A DNA stretch of 64,000 nucleotides from Hydra vulgaris (GCF_038396675.1 NC_088924.1:34477501-34541500), one strand, 5' to 3'. Counted from the first letter of the stretch, positions 11,940 to 22,261 are shown. The notes: generated by a model from the sequence alone, not told the origin. Translations and numbers: made by a program.

Positions 11940-12790
11940 GAATCATTTTATTTCGAAGTTTAAACATAAATAACAAGTTATGGTATATATTTAGTTTGCA
12001 TACGTTTAGAGCATTTATTTCCTTGATAAACGGCTCGGCACTTTCGTATCTATCTGCGCCCAAAACTAATCGACTGGCTTGCTTTTGTTTTGTATGAATA
12101 ATTTTTAGGAAAGATGAGTGTTTGTCCAGGCAATACTACAATAGTTAATATGACTATGTATAAAAGAAAAGTATAAATTTTTTAAACATAATTTATTCAA
12201 AAGATGTTTTGTCTTGTACATAATCCCCAGAGTCTTTGGAACTTTGTTCTCAACTAGTTTTATTTGGCTTTTCCAATTTAAATGTTCATCGAAAATTATT
12301 CCAAGTATTTTCATTGAAAAAACTCTTTTTATTTTAATATTGTTAATTGTTAGTTCAGGTAATTTGAGTGGAAGGTTCTCGAATTTAGATGGCTTAGCAA
12401 ACAAAACATATTTCGTTTTTTCAATATTTAATGAAAGTTTATTTGCTATAAACCACTCATTAAGATATATTAATTCTGAGTTTACAATATTAAAAATATT
12501 TTTTAAATTTGAGTCAGAAAAGAAAGCATTAGTGTCATCAGCAAAAATGATATAATTAAGTATTTTTAACATGCCTTAAGTGGGCCTTATTACCACCCTT
12601 GGGGGTAATAAGGCCATGTAAAAAATACAAAAATTAAAGAAAGAAAAACAGAAAAAAGTTAGGAAACATTTTTTTAATGCATAGTTTAAAGCAGCAGAGG
12701 TCCAAGTATTGATCCTTGGGGAACTCCGCAACTTGTTGATTCAAATGGGGAACATGTTAAGTCATATGGTACTCCTATTTATAAAAATAT
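11940..12790 (-). pseudogene. LINE reverse transcriptase fragment (CR1/jockey-like)
   Basis: On the minus strand, 12770-12692 reads CGVPQGSILGPLLL (RT block 4). After a 120-bp interruption, 12555-12105 reads YIIFADDTNAFF (catalytic FADD box), LNEWFIANKLSLNIEKTKYV and the thumb region FSFIHSHINYCSIAW. A frameshift follows, after which 12100-11940 continues with KQASRLVLGADRYESAEPFI and LNVCKLNIYHNLLFMFK. The element is truncated at its 5' end and inactive. The interruption between blocks 4 and 5 carries the GGCCTTATTACC-type sequence of the surrounding pogo-like element. Confidence 0.75.
12563..12690 (-). repeat. 125-bp inverted copy of the pogo-like element's right end (left partner)
   Basis: Reverse-complemented, this stretch matches 15003-15127 almost base for base: TAAACTATGCATTAAAA... 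through the TTTCTTTCTTTAATTTTTGT tract to ...CTTAAGGCATGTTAA. It contains a 12-bp-stem hairpin, GGCCTTATTACC / GGTAATAAGGCC. It sits inside the LINE RT relic, which resumes on both sides. Confidence 0.75.
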
Positions 12791-13084
12791 AAAATGCGAA
12801 ACTTTTTTTTGGCATTAAAATTTTAGAGTTATCTGGTTTTATCACTGGCAGCATAAAAAATCAGCCTTTCTTTACCTGTTCAAGTCTAACTTTTAAGGTA
12901 CCTATTTTTACATTTTAAAATATTTTATAATGCTTCTATTTTTTTCAAGCGCATTTATTTGCATTAAGTATTAATTAGTTATCATTACTCAACACGTAAA
13001 ATTTATGCACGTGTTGAAACAAAAGGATACTTTATCGATAAATGTGGCGGGTCCAAAGCGGGCAATAAGGCCCACTAAAAATCA

Positions 13085-13328
13085 GGGGCCGTATTCTCAT
13101 CTCTCCGTTAAAGCTTAAAGGAGCGTTAGTCAAAAATATCTTTTAAATTACATTAATAAAAAATTTATTTAAAATTATAATTTTTTAAACATAAATGTTT
13201 TGTTTTGGTATAAGTTTTATTTTAACGAATTTATATAAGTTTTCGTCATTTTTTTAGTTAGGAATATTGTAATGAAATTTCAGACAAAAGCTCAGTTAAG
13301 CTTAACGGAGAGATAAGAATACGGCCCT
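13085..13328. repeat. MITE with GGGCCGTATTCTC terminal inverted repeats, copy 1
   Basis: It begins GGGGCCGTATTCTCATCTCT and ends with AGAGATAAGAATACGGCCC, with inner inverted TCTCCGTTAA...GCTTAA blocks. A second copy lies at 27561-27808. Its size of about 244 bp and lack of coding indicate a non-autonomous DNA transposon. Confidence 0.8.
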
Positions 13329-13339
13329 AGGTAAAAAAG

Positions 13340-13718
13340 CCCAAATACGATGTCGGCGGTAATAATAAAAGAAATACCCTAAACTTTAGTTTAGCTTTAA
13401 TAATAGAAATCATTAAGAAAAGTAATTAAAACAAATAACGTGAAACTGACTTTAGTTTAGCGTAAATAAAAGAAATCGTTAGGAAAAGTAATTAAAACAA
13501 ACAATAAACAACAAACTTAAGTTTAGTGTAAATAAAACCGCTGTTAAATAATAATAATAAAGACGTTGTTGATTTTTATACTTAAAAAAAGCAAGTAATG
13601 ATTTAATACTTTACTTATAAATAGTAATTAAAAATAATAATTAAAGTTTTTAAAGTAGAAATATAAAGAAGAAAGCTAAATATAAATAAATAGATAAATT
13701 AAAAAAAAAAAAAAAAAA
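13340..13718. other. AT-rich spacer with a short imperfect tandem repeat
   Basis: Between 13370 and 13540, a unit of about 70 bp (TTTAGTTTAGC... AATAAAAGAAATC...AGTAATTAAAACAAA) occurs two to three times. The stretch ends in an A run (13700-13719). No gene is visible. Confidence 0.5.
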
Positions 13719-13719
13719 A

Positions 13720-13977
13720 ACATTTTATGAATGGACTAAAATGTAAAAACTAACTTCTTCTCGGGACCCAAGGACTTTGTCTACGTACACAACCTGATAT
13801 ATCCATTAAGGTCAAAGACTGGAAATGTTGGGCGCCTATAGAAACGAGTTGTACTTAGTTGCCCAACAGTTTCAGTCTTTAACTTTAATGAATATTTCAG
13901 GTTGTGTACGTACGCATGTCCTTGGGTCCCGAGAAGAAGTTTATTTTTTTTGATTTTTAGTCCATTCATAAAATGTT
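13720..13977. repeat. Long-armed foldback MITE
   Basis: ACATTTTATGAATGGACTAAAA at the left (trimmed here to 13720-13741) pairs with TTTTAGTCCATTCATAAAATGT at the right. Further paired blocks follow inward: CTTCTTCTCGGGACCCAAGG, GTACACAACCTGA, and AAAGACTG / CAGTCTTT around the centre near 13850. Nearly the whole 258 bp is one imperfect hairpin. Confidence 0.8.
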
Positions 13978-14068
13978 GTTTTTTACATAAAAAATATATA
14001 TATTCATTTTTATAGATTTAAATACTATTTATTAAAAAAAATTTTCTTTTACTTTCAGTTTTCATATA

Positions 14069-14873
14069 TTGTCTTTGGAAATGGCAACTGCTAATGGAAA
14101 AAGTAGAGCTAATTGGACAGAAGGTCAATTGCAGGAGGCTCTCAAAGCTGTGCAAAATGGATCATCAAAAAGAAAAACTGCCATAAAATACAAAATTCCT
14201 CGTAGAACTTTACAAAATCGTGTAAAAAATTGTGTACAGGATCCCAGAAAAAGTCTTTAGGAAGAAAAACAACGCTTTCTAGTGAGTAGGAGCAAAAGCT
14301 GATATCATGAATTTTTAGATTGTCAAACATTGGCATGTCAATAACACCAAACTCTTGAGGGCATATGTTTTGAGTTTGTGGAAGCAAACAACATTAATCA
14401 TTGCTTCAATGTCAACGAAAAGCTGGCAGGTAGAGACTGGTGTATTAATTTCTTAAGACACTCCATTTCTTAAGACACTCATTTCTTAAGACGCTCCAGT
14501 CGATCAACCCGAAATGAATCTAAATGCAAGTTTTACAGATTTAATGCCGAGTCCTGGTAAAAAGAAAAATATGGCTATGATTGGCTGCAAAAAAGGTTTT
14601 AACTATGTTGCTAAAGCCCTGACTAAAAAAGATTTTCAATCTTCCACTTCTAAAGCTGTTGATAAAAAGAATAAGAGCAAAGGAAAAGCAAATGTAAAGA
14701 AAAATAGATCTGTAAGTGTGGATGTGAATGATTGGTTTTGCTCGTTGTGCCAGCAAAAGTCTGTGGGAAGTATGCGACAGTGTTGTAAATGTAAAGTATG
14801 GTACCATGAGGCGTGCATGGGGTATGATTCTGAAGATGAGGAAGAGTTAGTATATCCATTCTGTGAAGATTAA
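14069..14873 (+). pseudogene. Pogo-like transposase remnant: Psq-type HTH start and PHD-like C-terminus, DDE core deleted
   Basis: The N-terminal frame from ATG 14069 carries a Psq/CENP-B-type helix-turn-helix: WTEGQLQEALKAVQNGSS then KYKIPRRTLQNRVK. After a stop at about 14260, relics of the second HTH can be read in shifted frames (LGRKTTLS; LAGRDWCINFLR near 14430-14455). The DDE catalytic core expected next is absent, and the sequence passes directly to 14514-14873. That stretch ends in a cysteine/histidine cluster, WFCSLCQQ ... QCCKCKVWYHEACMGY ... YPFCED, resembling a PHD finger. This is an internally deleted, non-functional copy. The same architecture, with its DDE retained, is seen at 22.2-23.5 kb. 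Confidence 0.75.
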
Positions 14874-15002
14874 TGATTTTCTTTGTAACATTTTTTTATT
14901 GAATTTTTTAATTTTCTGTTGTTATTCATTGTTGCATAAAAAATTGGTTCTTTTGAAGTATATAAATAAGCAAGATTACTTATTATTTTATAAATGTAAG
15001 AT

Positions 15003-15127
15003 AAACTATGCATTAAAAGAATGTTTCCTAAGTTTTTCTTTTTTTTCTTTCTTTAATTTTTGTATTTATTACATGGCCTTATTACTCCCTAGGGTGGTAA
15101 TAAGGCCCACTTAAGGCATGTTAAAAT
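15003..15127 (+). repeat. Right partner of the 125-bp inverted repeat
   Basis: This is the inverted match of 12563-12690 and includes the hairpin around GGCCTTATTACTCCC...GGTAATAAGGCC at 15074-15107. It follows directly the 3' non-coding region of the pogo-like transposase relic. Confidence 0.75.
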
Positions 15128-15289
15128 AACATGAATAACTTTTGTTATAATTGATTTCTCAATATGCAGATATCATCTTTACATCAAGGAATGATTAATC
15201 TTAATCAGCAATCAAAAATATTTTTTTAAATTTAATTTTTAAGTCCTTGATGACCAAAAGTCTGTTTGGTGGGCCTTTATACCTACACC

Positions 15290-15445
15290 TACTTTATATT
15301 AAAAATATTCAGCTGATAAATATTAAGAACTTTCATTTGAAATAATAATGGTTTGGTGTGAGCAAATCGATCTTATAATTGATAAGACGAGCAACGTGCT
15401 TCTGCTGACAATAAAGAGGCAGCAGTTTAGACTTATTGATACTAC
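15290..15445 (-). pseudogene. LINE thumb-domain fragment
   Basis: Read on the minus strand it gives LLPLYCQQKHVARLINYKID, followed by a THTKP-like segment (LLTPNHYYF), which is the LINE region just upstream of the C-terminal tail. Its downstream continuation appears to be 11250-11027, separated by the pogo-like insertion. Confidence 0.55.
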
Positions 15446-15480
15446 CTTAAAATAATTATTTTTTATTTTATATTTTTTAT

Positions 15481-15547
15481 TATTGCTCCCTTCCCTATCA
15501 AATATGTGGCCCCAAGGACCACATATTTGTTAGGGAAGGGAGCAATA
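15481..15547. repeat. 29-bp-arm hairpin, one mismatch
   Basis: Arms 15481-15509 and 15519-15547 are inverted copies (TATTGCTCCCTTCCCTATCA versus TGTTAGGGAAGGGAGCAATA at the outer ends), with a 9-base loop CCCCAAGGA. It resembles a tiny foldback element, though no terminal duplication is obvious. Confidence 0.85.
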
Positions 15548-15598
15548 ATAGCATTTAAAAAAAATATATTTCCTCTATAAACGCGACGCGAAAAATTT

Positions 15599-17060
15599 TT
15601 ATTCTTGAGGAAAATTAAAAAGTTTTAATACTACTTTGATCCATAAAAATACTCCTCTAAATGAAATACAAAATGTAGCAAAATTAGTTTTGAAAACAGG
15701 TTGAAGAATGAAATTTTTATTACGCAAATTGTATTTATTTTTAACTTTTATAGAATATAAATTGTGAAAAGAAATTGGAGATGTGCGAGTTTTATATTTA
15801 AACATAAAACACAATACATTAAAAATATTAAGTTGACATATATTAGGAATATTCATTTAAAAGATTTAATCATGATAAAAATGATGTTTAAAATCAATAA
15901 GTTGTGCAACCTGTTTCTGTTGGTATAAAGCGGTTCTGATTTAGTTTTGCTAACACTCCGCCAAGTCGCATTAGCATAGTTTATATGACGATGAATAAAA
16001 GAGTGGTATAGCTGAATTAATGTGTCAGATTCCATGTCAGATATTTTTATCAATAAAAACCTCAACAAAATTTGCAGCCGTCACTCTTTTTCTTTTCTAT
16101 AAAAAGAGTAGGCAATTCACTTGGTAGAAGATGTTTTTTATAGTATGGATGAAAAAGAGACAATTTTGTTTTTTCAATATTAAAAGAAAGCATATTTAAT
16201 TTAAACCATTTAGAAATTTTAATTAATTCTATGTTCATACTTTGAAAAAGTGTCGTTATGTTACTATGAGTTTAAAAAAATTAAATTAGATGCTTCATAA
16301 ATATCGTTTATGTAAATGAGAAATAGTAGAGGTCGTAGGACAGACTCTTAAGGAACTCGGCATGTTACATCTAACAATTTTGATTTCGATAATACTTCAT
16401 AGTGAACAAATTGCTTTCTATTGCTTAAATAAATTTTTAAATAGCTTCAAAACTTTGCCAGAGATTTTATAATTAAGTTTTTTTAATAGAATTTTATAAT
16501 CAATTGTATCGAAGGCTTTAGACAAGTTAATAAAAATGCCTAAAGTATATTTGGATTTTTCAAATGATTCAGTAATATATTGTGTTATTTAGTGTTTGTG
16601 GTTCAGAGTTATTTTTTTTAAGTCTATATTGATTTTTGTATAGGATATTATTTTAAGAAAGATATTTTATTATTAAGAATTCTTTCTATAATTTCTGAGA
16701 TAACAGAGAGAACAGATATTGGACGGTAATTACTAACATAAAGTCTCCACCTTTAAATATTGGACGGTTTTTACTAACATAAAGTCTCCACCTTTAAATA
16801 TTGGACGGTAATTACTAACATAAAGTCTCCACCTTTAAATATTGGTGAAACTTTAGCTATTTTAATTCATCAGGAAAAATTCCTTGTTAAATTGAACGTT
16901 TAAATATTTTAAAAGGGATATCATATGAATCGATAACAATATTTTGATTGATATCATCAGCACCGACTGCTTTATTTAACTTAGCATTTTAAAAGCTCTA
17001 CCAAATTCATCAAAAGAATATTCAAAAGAATTTAGATAAGATACTAAAGAAAATTTACAT
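15599..17060 (-). pseudogene. Decayed LINE reverse transcriptase (CR1/jockey-like)
   Basis: Minus-strand segments in order: near 16990-16920 KLNKAVGADDINQNIVID; near 16870-16820 GIFPDELKIAKVSPIFKGGD; near 16560-16480 GIFINLSKAFDTIDYKILL (RT catalytic region); near 16360-16280 a degraded VPQGS / LLFLIYINDIYEASN segment; 16068-15853 thumb LIQLYHSFIHRHINYANATW; and 15856-15599 tail NKYNLRNKN...CISFRGVFLW. Multiple stops and shifts show inactivity. A 41-bp tandem triplication lies within the RT coding region (16716-16843). Confidence 0.8.
16716..16843. repeat. Three tandem copies of a 41-bp unit inside LINE coding sequence
   Basis: GGACGG begins at 16721, 16762 and 16803, an exact 41-bp spacing, and units are nearly identical (the middle copy has GGTTTTTAC in place of GGTAATTAC). 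The unit duplicates coding DNA for IFKGGDFMLV, so it arose within an already inserted LINE. Confidence 0.9.
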
Positions 17061-17099
17061 CTGTTTATTTTTTTGTTTATGATTGAATTTTTTTAGGTA

Positions 17100-17785
17100 G
17101 CTTTAAGGTAGGAGTAGAGTAGTGCGATAATAAGGTGAGTCAGAAAAGTAAGTACAAGATTTAAAGTGATTATTGCATGGTCAGAATCAATTGAGAAAAA
17201 GGAGTAACTGAACGCAAGCTAGAATCTGAGTCCAGACATAAATCAAGGAGTAAAGGTAAACGATTAGGATTGTCAGGAAGGCAAATCACAAAGTTAACTA
17301 TTTAAGTAAGATATTGAGAAATGTAGAAGTGTTAGGCTTTAGTGCAAGCAGGGTCAATGGCGTTAGAGTCAAGCCATTCAGTGTGATGAGCATTAAAATC
17401 ACCAGCCACAGCAATATTTGCAGAGGGGTAAAGAGAGAAGACATGGTCAATAGTCTTGGGAAGAAGGAGAACAATAAAGAAGAAAGAAAAAGGTGAGAAA
17501 GTGAAGAGGTGCTAAGCGGAAGCGTATAAAAGAATTGTCAAAAGATTTTAAACTAATTTCACAACGATTAGGTGAATTGATGCGTATGCATACTCCCAAG
17601 TCAAGGATGTGACTATTGGAGTCTTTGCGAGTCAAAGGATGGTGCTCATCAACAATAAGGTCAGAGGAAGGAATAGCAGAATTTAAATTAGTCTCGCTAA
17701 AAGAAAGCAAGTGTGGTGAATTTAGCAAGAGGTAAGATTTTACTGATGGAAGGTTGCTTTAGAGAATATTAGTAAAAGATATATT
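17100..17785 (-). pseudogene. LINE apurinic endonuclease-like domain relic
   Basis: The minus strand from 17785 reads NLPSVKSYLLLNSPHLLSFS, then ETNLNSAIPSSDLIVDEHHP, RKDSNSHILDLGVCIRI and FRLAPLHFLTFFFLLYCSPS. This is the N-terminal half of an AP-endonuclease of the jockey/CR1 LINE type, including the ETN motif. Further downstream (17400-17230) VAGDFNAHHTEWLDS-like and NPNRLPLLLDLCLDSDSS segments follow in shifting frames. Whether it belonged to the same element as the adjacent RT relic is unclear. Confidence 0.7.
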
Positions 17786-17893
17786 TAAAAAGTTAGATAA
17801 TGGGGATGGTTTTTTATGCTTAATACTTTGGGTTGAGCTTTGCAATTTTCTCAGTCCTGTTAACTAACCCTAAATCATAACAAAGGGTTCCTT

Positions 17894-18232
17894 ATGTGGC
17901 CTCGACAATGCGCACCAAAAATATTAAGAGGGACATCATCCATGCTCAATATGGCACTATTGATACTCTCATATTTAACAGCTATTGATAGAATCAGCCT
18001 TTCTAAGAGCTACCACAGAGTTTGGGATACTTTACTATCAGCCCGCCTCAGAACTATAAAACTGAGTTTTAGATTTGTACCCTCATTAGGAGATAACAGG
18101 AAGATTTGCATAGCTACTATTAAGGAGGTACAAGCAAAAACCTATGAGAAGAGTCAAGAAGATCCAGCATTCATCATTTTAGTCAGGAAACACTGTAACA
18201 CAGGTTTACATCAACGCCAGCCTAATAGATAA
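17894..18232 (+). other. 112-residue open frame of unknown status
   Basis: An open frame from ATG to stop encodes a basic protein (KSYHRVWDTLLSARLRTIKL, then SLGDNRKICIATIKEVQ). I recognise no family. It abuts the LINE endonuclease relic and a locally duplicated GC-richer stretch, so it is more likely part of a retrotransposon 5' region than a host gene. Confidence 0.25.
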
Positions 18233-18314
18233 AGAAGGGGTTTGAGGCTGATTAGCAGAATTATTCTGCTTACCCGTAAAGTCGTTACTTAGAAGACCTC
18301 TTATGAGATAGTAG

Positions 18315-18560
18315 TTGGATGCAGTTAACAACTGCTAAAAATTAGTATTTTTATTGAGACACCATCTCTAACTTTTTTTTATCTAGCTATTTTTTTAATC
18401 TATTTTTATCTAGCTTTTACTCAACTAAGAGCCCCAAAGCAGGGGAAATTTAGCTGGGTGCAGTTAACATCTGTCTAAGATGAATTTTTTAACGACTCAC
18501 CATCTCTAGCTTTTACTCAACCAAGAGCCCCAGGGCAGGGGATTTTTATATCGGAGCTTT
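18315..18560. repeat. Two diverged tandem copies of a ~110-bp unit
   Basis: The block beginning GGATGCAGTTAACAACTGCT and running through CACCATCTCTAAC to ACTCAACTAAGAGCCCCAAA recurs as GGGTGCAGTTAACATCTGTC...CACCATCTCTAGC...ACTCAACCAAGAGCCCCAGG. Such repeats occur in LINE 5' untranslated regions. Confidence 0.7.
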
Positions 18561-18840
18561 TTTTTCCTAGCCTTTGCTTAAAAAACCACACTCTACAAGG
18601 CAGCAGAACATGGGGCAGGTAGTACAGGGTTACACAATACCAGCAGTAGGGTGATCATATAAGTAATCAGGGTGATTATTATTTCACGTGTTTTTACGTA
18701 AGAAAGTGTGACTAAAGTTGGCCTTTCAAAAATTATATCACTATCGTTTTTGAAAAGGACGATAATGTTATAAATTAGCACTATGTAACTTGACAGGTTT
18801 TGAAAACAAACGATTTAATTAATCAAGTGAGTTACTAAAT

Positions 18841-18992
18841 TTCAAAGCTTTTCCTACCAATGTCGTCTATTAGGTCTAACATTGGGTCAAATCCTTCCTT
18901 ACTTATGTCGTCTTTTAGGTTAAAGCCGGCGTCGAACTTCGGACCTCTTGGATCTGTGCAAGAACTCTTACAGCCGCGCCACGGCTCCAGTA
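18841..18992 (-). repeat. tRNA-derived SINE
   Basis: Reverse-complemented, the head reads GGAGCCGTGGCGCGGCTGTA, then a short spacer to a B-box-like GTTCGACGCC about 35 bases further on, i.e. A-box and B-box of a RNA polymerase III promoter in tRNA-like spacing. The body has two copies of an AGACGACAT(A/T)(A/G)GTA unit. Acceptor-stem pairing is absent, so it is a SINE and not a functional tRNA gene. Confidence 0.6.
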
Positions 18993-19889
18993 TATAATGT
19001 TATAAGTTAGTTTATTGCATTTAAGTCATGTGGAAACATTTTTAGTACTATTTTTCTATAAATGTATTATTTTTGAAAAAATTATTCAATGATACAATGA
19101 AATTTTTTTTCTTAATTATAAAACAAAACTTTGCTCATGCGTAAACTACTAGGGTAAAAACACTCAGTGTTCGCCACTTGGTCTCTAAATAATTGCCGGA
19201 AAGTTTCAAAATCGTATTAAAAAAAAACTCTGATGTTCTATTTATAACTAACGAAAGTTTGACGATCTTAGCTTTAAAAATAAAGGCACAATCTTCAATG
19301 CAAAAAAAAGTTTGCCCAAAAATCCTTTATGCTTAATGATAAGTTTTTTATTACTCAAAAAATATTTAATTTATATCTACTTGCATTTTTTTTATTCCAG
19401 GCTGTTATCAGAATGCAGAAATATTTTATAAACAATGAGAAAACAATGAGAAAAAAACATTTTATAAACAATGAGAAAACAATCAGTGAATGAAAATTAA
19501 ATGGTGGGCAAAGGGTGGTGGTGGCGAACACAAGAAGTAAAATAATCCTCTAGACAGTCAGTATGGATATGGCTTAATCTTAATTCAAAATAGACATATA
19601 ATAGTTTAAATTTTTTCCAGTCTTTGTCAAACTCACTTTCTAGTAGACGCTACTTTAGATAATTGATAATTTTAATTGTTTTTGTATTTTTATTATAACT
19701 ACATCATTATTATATATCATAATATTACACTATTTTATCTGTATAATCAATAATACTCGATTGATATAATTTAAAATAAGTATAATCAAAAAATTATACT
19801 TTTTTTTAAATTATATCATTAAATATTAACCAATTTTTTAATTATATCATTAAATATTAGTCAATTAACAGTCATTGGAAAATCTGAAA

Positions 19890-20420
19890 GCGGTATATTA
19901 ACCGTGAGGTGTTATACAAGCACCTTTGTAACGCTTTTGACCAATGGCTGACATCTGAAAGTATTAATAAACTTGTTATTGTCAGATAAATATGAATCTC
20001 GTATTCAGTTTCATATTGTTAAGAAGATCTCAACAATATATTTATTCTCAAAATACAATTCCTATGTTACAAAAGTACCGTTCGCTAGTCTTTTTCTCCT
20101 AATGTACTCAAAATCAATGTCTGAGGTAATTATTTAAAGTGCTTTCAAGAATTGTGGATTACAGCCATTTAATCCTGATTTTATTGAGAAAACAAAGTTA
20201 ACCTTACAAGAGGAACATGCATGAAAAAAAGGCGCTCATAGGGATGAACGCCTTTATGAGGGTGTCAATCAAGGTAGCTTTGTTCCAAGCTTTTTTCCAA
20301 GGAAGATTCAATCCAAATAGAACCAACTTTATACTTAAATTAAAGTACTCAGACCAAGAGAGAAACTGTCTTCAATTGACTGAAGAAATTGCAACTGGGC
20401 CACCCATAAACTTGTAAGTG
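19890..20420 (+). pseudogene. Pogo/Tigger-like DDE transposase remnant
   Basis: Frames on the plus strand read INREVLYKHLCNAFDQWLTS, then ESRIQFHIVKK (19990-20030), and at 20140-20215 SAFKNCGLQPFNPDFIEKTK, the conserved 'G-L-x-P-F-N-P' segment near the end of the DDE_1 domain. Stops separate the parts. It is distinct from the two PHD-bearing pogo-like copies. Confidence 0.5.
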
Positions 20421-20605
20421 ATAAATACATTTTGTAAATACAATATAGGATTGGGACAAATTATTAACTTAGTTAAATTTTAAACAGCTTTCTGCTAATA
20501 TATGTTTTTTGATAACATTTTGTAACATCTATAACCTCTACTAAACGTCGTAATTAAATGATTTAAAGAAAAATTTAAGAAGCTGCGATGAACTCTTCTC
20601 CTATT

Positions 20606-20826
20606 TTTTCTTCTTCTTCTTCTTCTTCTTCTTCTTCTTCTTCTTCTTCTTCTTCTTCTTCTTCTTCTTCTTCTTCTTTCTTCTTCTTCTCCTTCCTTTA
20701 CTTCTTTATTTTCTTTTTCTTCTTCTTCTTTTTCTTCTTCTTCTTTTTCTTCTTCTTCTTTTTCTTCTTCTTCTTCTTCTTATTCTTTTTTCTTCTTTTT
20801 TTCCTACTTCTTCTTTTTCTTCTTCT
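20606..20826. repeat. (TTC)n microsatellite
   Basis: Long run of CTT/TTC triplets with T-rich interruptions. It produces a spurious Ser- then Phe-rich frame. Confidence 0.95.
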
Positions 20827-20829
20827 GAT

Positions 20830-21300
20830 ATTTCAACAAAAAACACGTCTCCTTTGCCTGTGGTAATCTTTCAAACAAAAGAGGCTCAGTATTAGTCCTG
20901 TTATGATCAACCATATGTGGTTTCTTTCACCCAAAAAAGCTGTAGGTTAGTAATAAGCATTTTTAATATTTTTTTACTATTGATTCTATATTATTTTGAA
21001 CTTAGTGATATGTATGGTCATAAAAGTATGTTTTCTTTATTTTACTTTTCTATACTGTTTTTAGCGAAAGTTCGCACTGTTGCGCTAAATTTTTAATCAT
21101 TGCTGTATTCCCACACCCCCCCCCCCTTTTCTTCTATTAGGGGTATGGGGTAGCCTAGCCACAGCTCTGCTCGTAATACTCAAAAGATGAAAAATATAAA
21201 ATTTATAGTACATAGTATAGTTAAAATTTACAACTCTTATATAACCGTTACTTTATGTTATTTAATAACTTTTAGTTGCGATAATAGAGAGTTAAGAAAA
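20830..21300. other. No gene recognised
   Basis: Non-coding, with a C run at 21115-21127 followed by a G-rich island (21140-21165). Confidence 0.5.
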
Positions 21301-22104
21301 GTAGGGTAGAGCGGGGCGAGTTGAGCATAGGGGCAAGTTGGGCAACTAAAATATCTCAAAAACTACTCATCACATGGCAAAACATCTATTGGATAAAAGA
21401 TAGGTGTTTTGAATGGTAATAAAATTCGCATTAAATGGTTGTTGGACCGCGGTTCAGTAATATGCACGGATACTTTTTCGATTTTGGACCAAAAAAGTAA
21501 AAAAAAATATAGTTTTGCTATTTTTTTTTTAGATGCTTAAAAAAATATTTATCTAGAATCACTTAAGTGTTTATATTTTACCCATTTATTTGGCTATTGA
21601 TTACAATTATCTTTTTTTTCCCAAGACTTATAGTTCTTTTTATAACCTAACTGATGTGTCGCCTTGTCTAGTTGGGGTAAGTTGAGCAGATTTGACAGCG
21701 ATTAATAAAACGGCTTAATACGGATTAATAAAGTGGAAATTTCGTTTGGTAAACATTTTAAGGTCCATTCACACTTTTAAATTAATCATAATAAAATACT
21801 CATAAAAATTACAAGGTAACATCTTGAACTTTTTTTTTTAAATATGTTATTATGGTTTAAAATTATTTTATTTTTTATTATTTTTAAAATATTTTTACTT
21901 CAATAATACATGGTCAATAAAATCTTTAAGTTGAAAAGTTCTTGAATAAATTTTTTCAATTATTCTTGTTTACTATATTTATTATAATAATTTTTTTGAT
22001 AGTGTGCATATCTAAAAAAAACATATAACCAATTTAAAATATATATAATCAAAACATATATAAAATATGATATTTCTTTTATATTTTGATTATTTATACT
22101 ATGT

Positions 22105-22111
22105 ATAAATA

Positions 22112-22168
<57 letters not shown>
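22105..22168. repeat. (AT)n microsatellite
   Basis: Uninterrupted TA repeat within the pogo-like element. Confidence 0.95.
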
Positions 22169-22173
<5 letters not shown>

Positions 22174-22261
22174 TAACATTACTATATTAAAATAAAAAAC
22201 TTTAAATACTGGTATATAACAGTCAGAGAGTGTGTGTGTATACACATACTAACACACACAC

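Larger units (their letters stand above)
11251..15285 (+). mobile_element. Pogo-like DNA transposon inserted in a LINE, itself invaded by a LINE and MITEs
   Basis: The left end (11251-11293) contains GGGTGTGGGTATTAAGGTCC and the right end, reverse-complemented, contains GGTGTAGGTATAAAGGCCC; both abut LINE tail sequence. A motif of the form GTGGGCCTTATTACC recurs in both orientations near 11275, 12585, 12605, 13065, 15075, 15100 and 15265, as expected of subterminal transposase sites. The only transposase coding remaining is the HTH and zinc-finger ends at 14069-14873. A LINE relic (11940-12790) and MITEs at 13085 and 13720 interrupt it. Boundaries and unity are inferred. Confidence 0.45.

Noticed and set aside
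12214-12555. 113-residue plus-strand hydrophobic frame
   Set aside because: Antisense shadow of the LINE reverse transcriptase relic.
14541-14859. Minus-strand frames of 60-88 residues
   Set aside because: Antisense of the pogo PHD-like region.
20588-20866. Ser/Phe homopolymer protein
   Set aside because: TTC triplet microsatellite.
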